The notes: generated from the sequence alone by a model not told the origin. A stretch of DNA of 64,000 nt from Rhynchonema sp. JSB1_4 (GCA_030248065.1 JASAMV010002279.1:111860-175859); one strand, 5' to 3'. Numbered from the stretch's first letter, positions 36,950 through 56,218 are shown. Numbers and translations are program-made.

Positions 36950-37412
36950 AAATCTGGGGGGGGGGGTCGACACAAACTTGTTGACGAATGAAAATGTACT
37001 TAGATGTACTAAATCCGCGCGTAGCGCGCGATTTTTTGCCTATTTGGGACAAAAATACCGATTTTGAGCCATTTTGAGGCAAAAATACCCATTTTGGGGT
37101 CGAATAAAAATTTTGTTCCCGGATGACCCCCTAGCTCGGCCGGTCGGTACAGTAGGTAGGTAGGTTGATTGCAGGCAAGCTTTTTTGGTGGTACAGTGCG
37201 TTGATTGATTGCAAGGGCCTGGCCCTGGGTATGGGATGGGTAGCTACACCACTGCTTCTTTCTTCAAAACGATGACTGAAAAGATCAAGAGCTAGGAAAT
37301 GTTATTGCGCGCAGCGCAAAAATGTTTAAAATTTTGGTTCAAAAAATGGTAATTTCGTTCGAATTTAGGCATACCGGGCCGGGCCCGGCCCGCCGGCCCG
37401 TTTCCGATCTCT
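36950..37412. mobile_element. composite repeat (GGTACAGTAGGTAGG element plus CGGCCCGGCCCG element), copy 1
   Basis: An element with GCGCGTAGCGCGCGATTTTTTGCC and CGGTACAGTAGGTAGGTAGG ends in GTAGCTACACCACTG near 37254. The following GCTTCTTTCTTCAAAACGATG...CATACCGGGCCGGGCCCGGCCC and the terminal TTTCCGATCTCTG recur as a unit at 57340-57705. One element inserted in another, and the composite is present twice. Confidence 0.55.
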
Positions 37413-37947
37413 GCGCCCCACCATTCTATTGATATTTCCGACAATGCGGTAAATAAATATTTTGTTGAACAATTAGCACATTTCAAAAACAATTGGTTAG
37501 TCAATAACCTGCGCATCGCGATAGTCTCCTCCGCTCACACCTCAACGTTGGCCGTAAAACACTTGCCGGTGAGCAAAAACCCAAAGTTGATGTTGTGAAC
37601 ATAAGAATGTCATGCATGGTGTCGCCAACGAGCTTGTCTGATCTGAACCAACAAGGTCAAGCAATAACTTGTGCACATAAAATTTATGTTCATTCCGTGA
37701 CAGGACAATTGGGTAAACCAACAACAATAACACTGTATGATAATAGTACTGATACTGTAAAATAATACCCACTATTTTGTGGATCAAAATCAAAATACTT
37801 TTTTTCCTGTACTGTTCGTATTCACAATAACAACGTAAAAACAAACTCACAGACCTTCGCAGCAATGGTACAAACAATCACAGCGATAAAGTGTCGAAAA
37901 AATCATTCCCTACATTTCATGTGGTTTCAGATCTCAAAGTCAATAAT

Positions 37948-40716
37948 TTACACGGCTAATTCCGGCGGCACTTGTTTGTCCTTCGCCACTTGCACTACTG
38001 AAAATATTTTGCTTGGGTTCTTTAATATCAATTTTTTGACACGACTATAGCTCACCCACCAATTTTCTGATTCTTCGTCTTGTTCTCCATTTCGACAGCA
38101 TGAATGGCGGCCCACGCGAAGAACATCACGGCCAAAAAGATGAGTCCCAGGTGCACCATCTGATAGCAGAACGGAGCCATTGCATCGTAAACGAACGGCC
38201 TGGGAAGAAAATGAAAAAGTTTTCAGATTTTCGGTTTCCATGTGAAACGGAACCCTTGGTCAGATTTGATGATCTGATAGGTGATACTATGCATTCGTAT
38301 GTTTTTTCACATCGAGATTTCCCAGGATTCACTGATGTAAACTTATCATGATAGGCGTACATAAATACGTATACCGTAAAAACCTAAATACAGCCCCCCC
38401 CGGAATAGAGCCCCCCTAAGTAACATCCCCTATGCAGTAGTGTATTAAAGTGACTCTACAATTGAATGTTGACCGCGTTTGTTTGCAGCCATTTTTTCAG
38501 AAAATGAAGGCAAGGTATCAGAAACCCTGATTTAGGGAATGGATTTTCAACTCGTTGCTTTGTGATGTTTCACGGAGCCCACATATTTTCACAGGAGGAG
38601 AAAAAATGAAAAAAGTTTGAGGCAGGCTTGTGCAAGACACAAGGCAATCCAATCTAAGATACATTCAGCGTTTTATACACAGACGTTTCTCTGTTAAACG
38701 AGATATAAAGCATTGCACGAAACGCCAGGTGTGACAAATGATATGAAATCAAGCCTTTTTGAAGCACCCTTTTACTGCTGTATAATTTTAGGCATCTGTG
38801 GTGAATGAAATAAACTGTCAATTGCAAATAAAAATCGTCTAATTATCCTGTGTTCAGGATGTGCTTTTCGTTTTTCAAAACCCTACACAGCTCACACAAT
38901 GTTTACCACAACATGCGCCAGGCAGCCATTTCACAGCGCACACACACAACAAAGCTTGCCAGCTGAAACATTGCTGTGTTGTCGCTGTGCTGGCTGTGTG
39001 TTGTCGTTGTGTGTGCGCTGTGGCATGGCTGCCTTGCGCATGTTGTGGTAAACATTGTGTGAGCTGTGTAGGGTTTTGAAAAACGACAAGCACATCCTGA
39101 ACACAGGATAATTAGACGATTTTTATTTGCAATTGACAACTTGTTTCATTCGCCACAGATGCCTAAAATTATACAGCAGTAAAAGGGTGCTTCAAAAAGG
39201 CTTGATTTTTCGGAGTGTTTCGTTTATCATTTGTCACACCTGGCGTTTCGTGCAATGCTTTATATCTCGTTTAACAGAGAAACGTCTGTGTATAAAACGC
39301 TGAAAATATCTTAGATTGGATTACCTTGTGTCTTGCACAGGCCCGCCTCAAACTTTTTTCATTTTTTCTCCTCCTGTGAAAATATGTGGGCTCCGTGAAA
39401 CATCACAAAGCAACGAGTTGAAAATCCATTCCCTAAATCTGGGTTTCTGATACCTTGCCTTCATTTTCCAAAAAAATGGCTGCGAACAAACGCGGTCAAC
39501 ATTCAATTGTAGAGGCACTTTAACGCTTGATAGAGGTGCACAGGTTCATTTATGCACGTTTGTTGTTCGTTCAGAGCACACAATTCGCCTCTTATTGACG
39601 AATAGACACGAATAAATGCGATTACAAGCGAAAAAACATCCTTTCAAACCCCTTTTAGGGGTTTTTGGGGGTATTTCTGAGAACAATTTTTTCAGGTTCG
39701 GGTCAGTGAATTAATAGAGGCCCCCCGGAATAGAGCCCCCCGTAATAGAGCCCCCCAAAATGGGGTCAGTGAGTTAATAGAGCCCCCCTTCTATTTAGGT
39801 TTTTACGGTATTCTGTACGCTGGTCGAGGTTAGTGGGACCAGGGCCACGGCAGAAGAGTCCCGAAACGAAAAAGTCGCGTGGGAATGTGGTGAGCATGCG
39901 GCAAAATCCAACGCGCAATCACGAAGTTTGAGCTATAGCGCTGCTGTATAATTTCAACCGAAAATTCACCAGAAATCGTGTGTTTTGTACGCCCCAACCA
40001 AGTGCTCGGACTTCGCATAAGTAATGGCCGCAATTCGCAAGTCACTGTGGAGACAGCCCAACCCGGCCAATATGACCGCACGCGGATGGATGGCCGACAG
40101 CGCAAGCATCACCGCGGCAAGCTCCAATGAAAAAGTGAAACATTTGGTTGCGGTCAGGTGTATTCGCACTGACGATGACCTGGTCCACTGCCTGGCCGTG
40201 AGCGCTTGCTCGAAACGGGCAACGAGAAACGCGTCGCACAATTTTGTGAAAAGAAAATAGTCAGATCTGCTTTTGGACAAGCGAATTTTGCGAATTTTTT
40301 GGAACCTTCGAGAATCACTAGTGCCACACGTTTCGACCACCCTAAATCTGCTAGCCGCTGTTGCCGCCCTAGCCGTGCGGGAATAAGCTTTACTCTTGTC
40401 GAAATTAGTTATTTCGAACAGGTGCGTTGTTAATCACAGCAGATCCGAGTTGATCTTCAAGTCAATGTCAGCCGCGTGTGCATCTGCCGCATGTTCCAAA
40501 ACCGTTTTGTGATGTTGGGCAGCAAACTAAGGTGCAGCTAACCGTCATGTTCGTCAAATCAAAGATTTCGCCATTTTCGGGACACTCTCCTTCGGTAATT
40601 GACTTCCAGACCGAGACCGACCCAAACAGACAACCGATCAGGCAGCAACAATGGAGCAACGCCAACAACAACGCGTACTCACGTATTTGTTTGAATGTGC
40701 ACATCGGATGGGACAT
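37948..40716 (-). CDS. multi-pass membrane protein, uncharacterised (weakly TMEM179-like)
   Basis: Supported exons (minus): about 40540-40716 with ATG at 40716, 39970-40121, 38060-38199 and 37948-37997 (stop TAA). The last three join in phase. Exon 1 encodes a hydrophobic run (YALLLALLHCCCLIGCLFGS) then CPENGEIFDLTNMTVSC, an extracytoplasmic-looking loop with an N-x-T site. Later exons give LAAVMLALSAIHPRAVILAG, DFWPFVYDAMAPFCYQM and GLIFLAVMFFAWAAIHA, then a charged tail ending QVPPELAV. Three to four membrane segments, roughly 200 residues. Length and layout recall TMEM179-type four-pass proteins, but sequence likeness is weak. At least one exon between 40121 and 40540 is missing; a candidate ends at the ACCAG|GTCATC donor near 40179. 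The large intron holds a TTAA-type MITE. Confidence 0.5.
38449..39519. mobile_element. TTAA-flanked palindromic MITE, copy 1
   Basis: An almost perfect 1071-bp palindrome that starts AGTGACTCTACAATTGA and ends with a near complement (one changed base). It is flanked by TTAA at 38445-38448 and 39520-39523, the target-site duplication typical of piggyBac-type elements. The centre, near 38990, is a GTGT/ACAC-rich hairpin loop. Each half reads CACAGCTCACACAATG and TTTGTGATGTTTCACGGAGC. There is no transposase frame, so it is non-autonomous. It lies in an intron of the membrane-protein gene. Confidence 0.88.
39620..39820. repeat. ATAGAGCCCCCC repeat fragment
   Basis: Contains GAATAGAGCCCCCC and AATAGAGCCCCCCAAAATGGGGTCAGTG, the same unit as in 35470-36260. 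It is intronic to the membrane-protein gene. Confidence 0.55.
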
Positions 40717-41059
40717 GATGGTGGTTGGTTCTGGCTTCGGCTAGACGACTTTTTTTCGGTATAACTTCAACTTACGATCGTACAAAATAACGAAAAGTCG
40801 ATTGGCGGTTTGTTTCATGTGGCATGAATATTCGGTTTCTTGCGCGGATGAACGAATGTGGACCAGTGCGGTATACGGTATAGTATATACGTTGATACGG
40901 TATAGTCCGTCCACCAGCTCATGGCAGTTGTGTTGCTGCTGGCTGGTTTGTTCCCTTCCTCCACATTCTAATGAAAGAGAAATTGAGTTTTCGAAAAAAA
41001 CCATCATTTTTGCTCCTAAATTTTGATTTTTATGTAATCCAAGTGTTTTATTCATTTTA

Positions 41060-41440
41060 ATGGGCGGGTAGGGAAGTAGTGTACCTGGAATCTTGGGGGG
41101 GAATCCGGTTTGGGGGGAGGGGGAAGATTTTTCGGCGCGGGTAGGGGGTAGGGTGCAATACAAGTTTTTTGGGTGCATATTTTTGTATGCTATAAAATGC
41201 ATATCGCGCACAGCGCGCGATTTTTTTGCACTTTTAAGGGTTTTCGGTCGAAATTCGGGTATTTTTGACCGAAAAATGGGCATTTTGAGGGCAAAAATCG
41301 GGGCGGGTAAGGCAGCGGGTAGGGGGGTGGGGTAGGGTACTGGAGCGGGGCGGGTAGGGGGTAGTGTGCCAGGCCGGGGCGGGTAGGGTTAGGGTACCAT
41401 TGGGGGCCCCTCCCCCCCCCGCAGCCACACCACAGCACTG
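41060..41440. mobile_element. hAT-like MITE G (GGGGCGGGTAGGG type), left-truncated
   Basis: GC-rich repeats of GGGGCGGGTAGGG flank an A/T-rich centre containing ATCGCGCACAGCGCGCGA. The right end is GCAGCCACACCACAGCACTG. It is the reverse-oriented relative of 57992-58408; no left terminus or target duplication is visible. Confidence 0.6.
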
Positions 41441-41486
41441 ACTGCCTTTATGACTTGTCCTGTCTCATTTTTACCATACCTAGGGT

Positions 41487-41926
41487 CAGTGTAGTGGCAG
41501 GCAGATGGTTGCAAGGTACCCTGGGGGGTGGGATGGATCCAGATGGTTGCATTGCAAGGTACCCCCTACCCAGCCTCCAGAAGGTTGCAAGGTACCCCTG
41601 GGGTCCGAAAAAAGGGTGTTTTTTGCATGCTTTTTTCTGCAAAATTGGCCGAAAAAAATGGTACTTTTTTGCATTTTGGTCGAAAATTTGCCCAAAATAG
41701 CTATTATATGGAGGTTTGCGCGCGGAGCGCCCGATTTTTGGGGTTTTGAGGTCGAAAAACACCCATTTTTGCCTATAAAAACCATAAATTGTTGGTTGCA
41801 AGGTACCCTCCGGGGTGGTTGCAAGGTACTTACCCTTCCCCCCCCATCCCCCCCAAGGGGTGGTTGCAAGGTACCTACTCCTTAGGGGGGGGGGAATCCC
41901 CCCATCCCTCCCCAGCCACTACACTG
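41487..41926. mobile_element. hAT-like MITE B, intact copy
   Basis: Ends CAGTGTAGTGGCAGGC and CAGCCACTACACTG; flanks CCTAGGGT (41479-41486) and CCTAGGGC (41927-41934). The body has GGTTGCAAGGTACC arrays on both sides of the box TTTGCGCGCGGAGCGC. It shows what the B element at 26632 looked like before the D insertion. Confidence 0.85.
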
Positions 41927-41939
41927 CCTAGGGCTACAG

Positions 41940-42330
41940 CCTTCAGTGACTTACTGAAAAAACCGTTTTTTTTTCGACAAAAAAACGAAAAAAAAGGGGT
42001 ACCTAAAAACCTTTTTCCCGGAGCCCAGTAATTTTCGAAAATAAATTACCCGGAAAAATTGCCGATAATTTTTTTTCAGACAAAATGTGTTTTTCGGTCT
42101 GAAAATGGCGAGAAATTTTCTTGAAGCTTCGAACCTATGTTATGAAATCGTTTTAAAAAGGCCTAAACAGCTGAAAGTGACCCTTTTTCGTGGCTGAAAC
42201 ATGCAGGCGGGGATTAATAAACCATAAGCAAAGCAAAACTTGCTAAAAAATGGGTGCTTTTGACTTCGGAGTTCCTTGACTACTGGTAATTTATTTAAAA
42301 AAACGTTTTTTTCGAAAATATAAGTTACCG
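41940..42330. repeat. TTTTCGAAAA-rich repeat, copy 2
   Basis: Runs of T and A around TTTTTTTCGAC and CGAAAAAAAAG, with GGCGAGAAATTTTC shared with 14210-14240. It lies just upstream of the first ALDH4A1 exon. Confidence 0.45.
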
Positions 42331-42470
42331 TAATTTTAGTCACTATACGTAGGGCCACATACCGTACCGGCGAGAGGACCGCAAGGCACAGGATCAATAA
42401 AAAATATTTTACAATAAACAATAGTTAATTTGCCATTTCAATCTCATTGTCTTTAACACCTGTACCGATC

Positions 42471-48846
<6,376 letters not shown>

Positions 48847-50287
48847 ATTGATATTGAATATCAGAACGGGATTGAATTTGATGGTTGTTGAAGAGATAAC
48901 AGTTTGGTACAATTTGAGATGCTTCTCAGGTACTTCATACACCGTATATACTCGTTTGTGATTCTTTGACTTCGCATGGTGTTGTTTCATTGTTTTGGGT
49001 GGATTCTTCTGGATATAGGGTTTGGGTAGCTTAGCACAATTTTGCCATTGTATCTCGTATTTTTATTTGTTCTTGCTTCTTTCCCCTGGTAGTCATTACA
49101 TTTTGAACTCAGCTGATCTCCCACGCACGTTTGCAATCAATCAATGAGTTTGGGACTCGTTCTGATGCCAATCAGTATTATTAAAAAAAATTTAGTCTAT
49201 ACTTTTGTTTTGATCTCTTCCCGCGTCTGCTGTATTATGCGATGTGTTTGTGCTGTGCAGGTCTGTTCTTTATGGAATTTGTTGCCGTGTTTATATAGAT
49301 CGCAAAGTGGACAAGATATATTTCTATCCGAATTGATATGTCATATTGTACAATTCTCGACTAAAATGAATTCTTCCAATTATTTTGTGGTGCATTTTAG
49401 TGCCAGCCATGTATCGATGTTTGATTGATATCATACCGGTGGAAATTGATCCGCAATATCAATTTTTAGTCCTTCCCTTGCATCAAATGACGGTTTCTCG
49501 TGATTTTTGTGGGATAAAAGTGGTAGCGGGTATGTCTACTGATGTTCTCTGGAGATTGTTTTATGATTTAAAAGATGGTTGAAATTACCATACATGTTGT
49601 TGCTTATCTGAAATTGGTTTGAGCTGCTACTTGGCGTTAATTTGTGGTTTTTACAGCTTTACACTCAGTTATGGACGCAAGAGATTGGGCAACCGTGTCT
49701 TTTGATGGTTAGTGGTTGTTACAAGCTGATAGGCGACAACGTAAATGGTTTGGTTTTTCGGAAGTTTATGAACTGGAACTTTGGTGCTGTTATTGGCGTA
49801 ACAGGGGCCAGATTTCCGCTTTATTCTGTTTGCTTTGTTGACGAAGGGTGATATTTTCGAAACGGTGTAAAGGTCGGTGGAAAGCTCGGTCGACAGCTCC
49901 GTGTGATAGTCCTCGGTGTAAACTTGAAACATTCCACGTTCATAACAGGCAATGTTTCACGTTTACACACCGAGTTACGCCGACCGAACTTTACATCGAC
50001 CTTTACGCCCAACTGACCTTTACACCGTTTCGAAAATTCCACCCGAAGTGCATAAACTGCAGATTGAAGCGCTCAGCACGCTGTTCAATTTTCATACCAG
50101 AGCATTTTTCTGCTTCTGGTTGTATTCATGGATTCGCATTTCGTTCAATACTTTTTTGTTCGTATTCCGGATTGTTCAGCGGTGGCGAGTGAACCAGCGT
50201 TTTTGAGACATCGAAACAAGAGCCAAAACCAATCTTAACGAATTTAATGGCAGTAAATTTGAAAAAAGTAAGCAACTTGTTTGGCAG
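48847..50287. other. ALDH4A1-EMC2 spacer with a small inverted repeat
   Basis: No supported exon, although the first EMC2 coding exon (about 15 codons) must lie here. At 49853-50037 an inverted repeat starts ATTTTCGAAACGGTGTAAAGG and ends with the complement of the same text; its interior repeats TTTACAC/GTGTAAA words. Such a structure could form a hairpin of about 185 nt. Confidence 0.5.
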
Positions 50288-53200
50288 AAGGCCGATCAAC
50301 ATTGAGAGAATGGCGTGAACAAACGGTGCGACGCTCGGAGGAGACCGTGGAATTGTGGGAACACGTGCTCAGCAGACGACCATCGGCGCTCGGTGATGAA
50401 TTGTGGATGGTCTATGAACAGGTGATGTTTCATTTTCTCTTTTTTCTGGTTGTTTCGGTGACTTACTGTCTAAGTTTTTTGTCGAGAGAGCGGCTTGTGC
50501 CCAGATATTTGTTTTATAGGCAGAATGTAGGTTTTCTCGGCGCAAATTGCATCATGGCAGTTTTTTTTGAATGCAAGAGAAAGCCTGTTTAAAGTGACTC
50601 TACAATTGATCGTTGACCGCGTTTGTTTGCAGTCATTTTTTCAGAAAATGAAGACTGGGTATGAGAAACCCAGATTTAGGAAATAGATTTTCAAGTCGTT
50701 GCTTTGTGATGTTTCACGGAGCCCACACATTTTTACAGGAGGAGAAAAAATGAAAAAAGTTTGAGGCAGGCCTGTGCGAAACACAAGGTAATCCACTAGA
50801 AGATATTTTCAGCGTTTTATACTCAGACGTTTTTCTGCTAAACGAGATATAAAGCATTGTGCGAAACGCCATGTGTGTTAAATAATAAACGAAACACTCC
50901 AAAAAATCAAGCCTTTTTAAAGCACCCTTTTACTCTAGCATAATTTTAAGCATCTGTGGTGAATGAAATAAGTTGTCAATTAGAAATAAAAATCGTCTAA
51001 TTATCTAGTACTTAGGATGTGCTTTTCGTTTTTCAAAACCCTACACAGCTCACACAATGTTTACCACAACATGCGCAAGGCACCCATTCCCACAGCGCAC
51101 ACACACAAAGCTGAAACATTATCCCCAGCCGGCTGTGTGTTGTTGTTGTGTGTGCGCTGTGCGTGGTCTGAATGGCTGCCTTGCGCATGTTGTGGTAAAC
51201 ATTGTGTGAGCTGTGTAGGGTTTTGAAAAACGAAAAGCACATCCTGAATACTTTATAATTAGATGATTTTTATTTCTAATTGACAACTTATTTCATTCAC
51301 CACAGATGCTTAAAATTATGCAAGAGTAAAAGGGTGCTTTAAAAAGGCTTGATTTTTTGGAGTGTTTCGTTTATTATTCATCACACATGGCGCTTCGCGC
51401 AATGCTTTATATCTCGTTTAACAGAAAAACGTCTGAGTATAAAACGCTGAAAATATCTTCTATTGGATTACCTTGTGTTTCGCACAGGCCTGCCTCAAAC
51501 TTTTTTCATTTTTTCTCCTCCTGTAAAAATGTGTGGGCTCCGTGAAACATCACAAAGCAACGACTTGAAAATCTATTTCCTAAATCTGGGTTTCTGATAC
51601 CTAGTCTTCATTTTCTGAAAAAATGACTGCAAACAAACGCGGTCAACGATCAATTGTAGAGTCACTTTAAGTTACCTGTGCTGTACGGCAAGTGTAGGGG
51701 TTGGGTGTTCGGATGACGGCCCCCACACAGTGTTTGGGTGTTAGTGTAGTGCTATTTTCTGTGTTTGAGTGTTGGGGTATAGTGTTTGGATAATAGATAT
51801 CTTAAAAGCATGACAACGCAGAGCCGATCGTTTTTTGCGAAAAGTTCACGATTTGTGCTCCAAAACCCACAATTTTTGTCCAAAGTGCACCAAATTATTT
51901 TGGCCCATAAAAACAAAAAATCGCGCGCTGCTCGCGAACGTGGTGTTTCTCATCTGATCAATTTTTTTCGCTTGTCAAACAACTATCTGGGTGGAGGTGT
52001 TTGGACCTTGGTATCGGAGTTTGTGTTTGGGTGTCGGCACCCAACCGAATCTCGCACCCTAGTTGCTTGACCGTCGGCGTGTTTTGAACCGAGAAGCGAA
52101 CAATCCAAGTGGAACACAAAGCTGCGAGCGTGGAAGTTCTATAGTTGCTTGCTAAAGTCCTTCGAACAAAATTATGTGCAAAACTAGAAATTTCCCGTGT
52201 AGAGTCGGGCATATTCTCAGTTTTTATTCGCATATCATCGACCATTACAAACACGCGATACGTTTGGCATAACGTAATGCCAATTGTCTTATACAACAGC
52301 ACAATCCACGCAACGTTTCGAAGTCCATTTATTCTCAGGTGTGCATCGCTGCATTCGATTGTGCACGACTTGACGTGGCGAATGAATGTGCGAACGCGCT
52401 CAAACGGAAGTTCCCCGGCAGCCAGAGAGTGATGAAGTTGCAAGCGATGCAGCTGGAGGCGATGGGACGGTTGTGACTTCTTAGATTTGGATGTTTTGCA
52501 CTTTGTTCTTGTTTCTATTCCATTTCAAATGTGGAACAAAAAACTTGTAGGTTTGCGATCTTTCAAGAAACAAATTTTATCCCATTTTCGTAGGTTTGAC
52601 GATGCGCTGAAGATTTATGATTCGCTCATACAGCGTGATGATACGAATACGGTCCGTGCAGGATTGTAGTTTTTCTTGTTTTAGGCCGCCGTCAGACAAA
52701 CGCGAAAAGCGAAAAGTTCAGCACAACAGCAACTCGTTAACCACGGGCGTAAACCACAGTGATGGTCAAACAAAATGTTTCTGGCTCAAAAAGAGGCTGT
52801 TTGGCGCGCTGTGGATGGTGACGACGCTGAAAAACTTCGCTTTTCGCGCTTGTCTAAGGGCGGCCTTACCGCTAGATAGTTCAGTGAAGGCAAATTGGTT
52901 GGTAAACTATCCGGTTACTCAGCCCACATGGATTCACCGCAAGTTGTTGCAAATGTTTCGTAGTCGATTTTCCTAATTTTGTGCTAGTTTTCGTTTTTGC
53001 ATGTACCGAATCGAGCACGAAATTGTGTGTGCTAAATAAATCCGCTGGCTTTACGCAAACAGTGAAACATTTTCTCTCTCTCCCACCGTCACCACTTCGT
53101 TGAGAGCTTGGGCTGGAATACGGCTTAGCTATCATTCTGAATTCACAGCAATAACAATGCCTTTTTCAACCACGTTCCAGTCCTATCGCAAACGTCGTGC

Positions 53201-55214
53201 GGCCGTGTTCAAAGCGCAGGGGCGAACGGCAGAAGCAATCTCAGAAATCAACGACTACTTGAAAACGTACATGAACGACAATGAGGCCTGGTTAGAACTG
53301 GCCGGACTGTATGTGAGGGAACAGGACTACTCGAGAGCCGCCTATGCCATGGAGGAATTATTGTTGGCACAGGTTGGTAATGGTAATCGGTGATGATGTG
53401 GTTGTCAGGCCACCTGGAGTGAGCGAATTTTGCAATTTGGGTGACGAAGGTGCGTTGCCAAAATGTTTTGCCCCGAAAATACCCTGAAAAACAGCTCGAC
53501 CCAGCGATTGAATATCAGACGGTTTGGTGGGTATGGAATTTGGTAGCTTAAGCGAGCACCTAGCTGGTGGGGGGTAATATACCTCCGAATCCGGTTACAA
53601 CTATGTATTGTCATGCGGTTGTCAGACTTGGCTGGCTTTCTATCATCAAAGTTTGCTGCTTGATTTCACTGCTTGTTATTTTTGATTTCCATACCTACAC
53701 TTTGAAACATCACGAGACCACATTTTCCGCTAATCCGCAAAAAGTGATGCCGACGCGGGCTGGCGGTAAATCAGGTCCAGTGATGGCCAGGGGAGGCAGC
53801 AGAGAGTCATACTTTGGTGAAAAATTCGAACAAACTAAGCGCATTCCCTGCTATCCAAACTAAATGTGAGAATGTTACCTAAACTTTCACACACCAAAAC
53901 CCGGTCGGGTCCTATGTGATCACCAAGTTTGATGTCGATCTATGATCAGTTTTTGAATCCACTTCCGCAGCCACCAGGTTATGTTTCATCAGCAAGACTA
54001 CAAGTAGCGATAGATGAGGACAAACAATCGTTGGGGCAAGGCGATTTTTTGAACAGAAAAACCTCCAATAAACACAATAAGCGCTGCGTTATTGTTTTGC
54101 AGCCATACAACAGTTTGTATCTGCAACGGTACGCTGACATCCGATACACGATGGGCGGGATCGAAAGTGTAGAAGTGGCCAAACAATACTTTGTACAATC
54201 TGCCAAACTCAACACGTCAAATATTCGCGCGCTTTATGGCGTTTTTATGGTTGGTTGTCGATCTTTTGATGGGGGCTACCCCTGGTTTGGGGGTATGGAA
54301 AATCGGCCGGGGGAAATGGGTATGGGAATAGGAAATTTTTCAGTTTTGAAACAAGCATTCCTGAGAAATGACTTTTTGACCCCGAGAAGTACCAAAATTG
54401 ACCATTTTTCGCCTAAAATGTCAAGAATCGCTTGGTACGGTGAGAAATCCCTGTTTTGAACCCTTAAAATCAATTTTAGCACCATTACAAGATTTTTGGG
54501 TTCATTTTTTCAGGAACCCCTCGGGTGTGGGACATTGTTGAATTTTTGGAGAAACCCCCTGGTATAAGAAATTTTTGGTTTTTGGAGTATGTGTGGGAAA
54601 TTTCCCGAAAATTGGGCTGGTGTGTGAAAATTTCGATTTCTCAACGTCACAACTGGATGCGATCATTGCTGACTGACGATGGCCTGGTGCACGGAACGTC
54701 TGTGGGAACACCAAATTTGGCTGAAAAACAGATCATAAACCACATTGGTGTCCAAGTCATATTTCTACACTTGTGTTACAATGACGAAAACCCAGTGCAC
54801 CTTTTTTTATAAACTCAGCACCAATGGATATTTCGGTTACTCTTAACTGTTTCATCCTGTTTCCCCCGGACGGGCGGCGCGTCAGGAAATCATCAGTGCG
54901 AGTGTACCGGATCAAACGCACTATTGTGAGACATCACACTATTGCAGAGTTGCCAATGGCTGTCACAAAAGACGACGGGTCAAAAGCGAAAGGAGCTGGT
55001 CGCGCTGGCACAATGGGCTACCGATAAATTGATCGAACGATATGCTGCTGAAGTGCGGATGGTTTTCAAATTTATCTTATATGTTCAAAAAGAGTTAAAC
55101 ACAGTGAATTTATTTCAGATTGATTCCAATCCAAATAATGAGACACAAGTCAAATGCATCAAAAGCATGATGAGTGCTTTGAAACACAGCGCGAAAGAGA
55201 AAGAACAATCGTAG
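50288..55214 (+). CDS. EMC2: ER membrane protein complex subunit 2 (first exon missing)
   Basis: EMC2 is the cytosolic TPR subunit of the ER membrane complex, an insertase for tail-anchored and multipass proteins. Exons: 50288-50421, 52339-52469, 52594-52651, 53181-53372, 54103-54249, 54948-55052, 55119-55214 (TAG). All seven join in phase and give about 287 residues; human EMC2 has 297. Landmarks: GDELWMVYEQV, ECANALKRKFPGSQRVMKL, RFDDALKIYDSLI, KAQGRTAEAISEINDYLKTY, NDNEAWLELAGLY, AYAMEELLL, YTMGGIESVEVAKQYF and LNTSNIRALYGVFM, the TPR helices in family order. The first exon here starts with two bases of a codon, so a short upstream exon with the ATG is missing and was not located. A TTAA-type MITE (50593-51666) sits in the following intron and a hAT-like fragment (54260-54640) in another. 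An AATAAA is at 55360-55365. Confidence 0.93.
50593..51666. mobile_element. TTAA-flanked palindromic MITE, copy 2
   Basis: A 1074-bp near-perfect palindrome with the ends AGTGACTCTACAATTGATCG and complement, flanked by TTAA at 50589-50592 and 51667-51670. It is closely related to 38449-39519 over its whole length; the two differ by point changes and a different loop. It lies in an EMC2 intron 172 bp after the exon 50288-50421. Confidence 0.9.
54260..54640. mobile_element. MITE fragment related to 9219-9642, in an EMC2 intron
   Basis: Shares with 9219-9642 the phrases GAAATGACTTTTTGACCC, AGTACCAAAATTGACCATTTT and GTATGTGTGGGAAATTTCCC. The ends are degraded and no target duplication is visible. 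Confidence 0.55.
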
Positions 55215-55827
55215 CGATTGAACGGATCCATATTGTACTTGTGATTATTTTTTGTTGAAAAAATGTGAAACAAAAATTGTCTGTTTATTGCCTGGCTGTT
55301 TGTATGAATCCATTGTTATCTGTCTAACTATCCTCATTCACTTGCTCATGTGATTTGAGAATAAAAGGAACTGTATGCAAACGAAAATAGTTTTGAGGTT
55401 ATTGGACCGAGATGAGTTGCGCCGAAAGCCAAAATGAAACTCAAAGTAATTCGCAAATTGATTGCAAAATTTTGGACAGTGGTTCACACACACACAGAGT
55501 TGACAACTGCAATCCTCCGTTAAAACTTTTTCTCTTTCTTTTGTTTTTTCTCGGGTTCAGAGATCGGAAACGGGCCGGGTAAAGTCGGCAAGAGGAGTTA
55601 AAAATCTTTGGAAAATCATCCACGCCTATAAAAGGCAGAAAACGGCGTTTTGAGGCCAGCCGCTTCAGATTACGTTTAAGCACAAGCCTAAGAAGCCTAG
55701 GCCTAAGCCTAAGCCTAAGCTGAAGGAAACAAACAAAAAAAATGATGGCTATGTTTTGACACCCCAACCCCGATTTTACTGTTATAAACACTATTTCTCA
55801 TCATTTTGTGCATGTACAAATTAGTTT
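55215..55827. other. EMC2 3' flank with a short (TTAGGC)n-like tract
   Basis: 55681-55725 reads AAGCCTAAGAAGCCTAGG followed by three CCTAAG units, which on the other strand is TTAGGC-type repeat, the telomere unit of many nematodes. The tract has only a few perfect units and is interstitial. The rest is non-coding. Confidence 0.5.
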
Positions 55828-56218
55828 AGGCACTCCTTCGATACTCGGGACCCTATAGTTAAGCCTGTTGTAAGCTATCAAATTGCTGTAAAAAGTGTTC
55901 CTAGGGTTTTCAGAGGTGCTGAAAACGATAATGACATCCGTTTCAAGCCTACATTTAAGCCTAACACCTAAAAGCCTGAAAAGCCTAAAAATTGCTAACA
56001 CACGCACACGACGGTTGCGGCACACACCGGTTATGGCATCAAAGAAACAATTTTTAGGCTTTTCAGCCTTTTAGGTGTTAGGCTTAAATATAGGCTTGAA
56101 TGAAACGGATGTCATTATCGTTTTCAGCACCTCTGAAAACCCTAGGAACACTTTTTACAGCAATTTGATAGCTTACAACAGGCTTAACTATAGGGTCCCG
56201 AGTATCGAAGGAGTGCCT
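55828..56218. mobile_element. palindromic MITE with AGGCACTCC ends
   Basis: The ends AGGCACTCCTTCGATACTCG and its complement continue as arms of about 160 bp around a loop with ACACACGCACACGACGG. It is flanked by TAGTTT at 55822-55827 and 56219-56224. The arms contain AGCCTAA-type words like the neighbouring tract at 55.7 kb, so the tract may derive from such an element. There is no coding frame. Confidence 0.82.

Noticed and set aside
38861..39093. Mirror-image open frames of 72 codons on both strands
   Set aside because: They come from the palindromic MITE; the two proteins are near-identical because the DNA is a hairpin.
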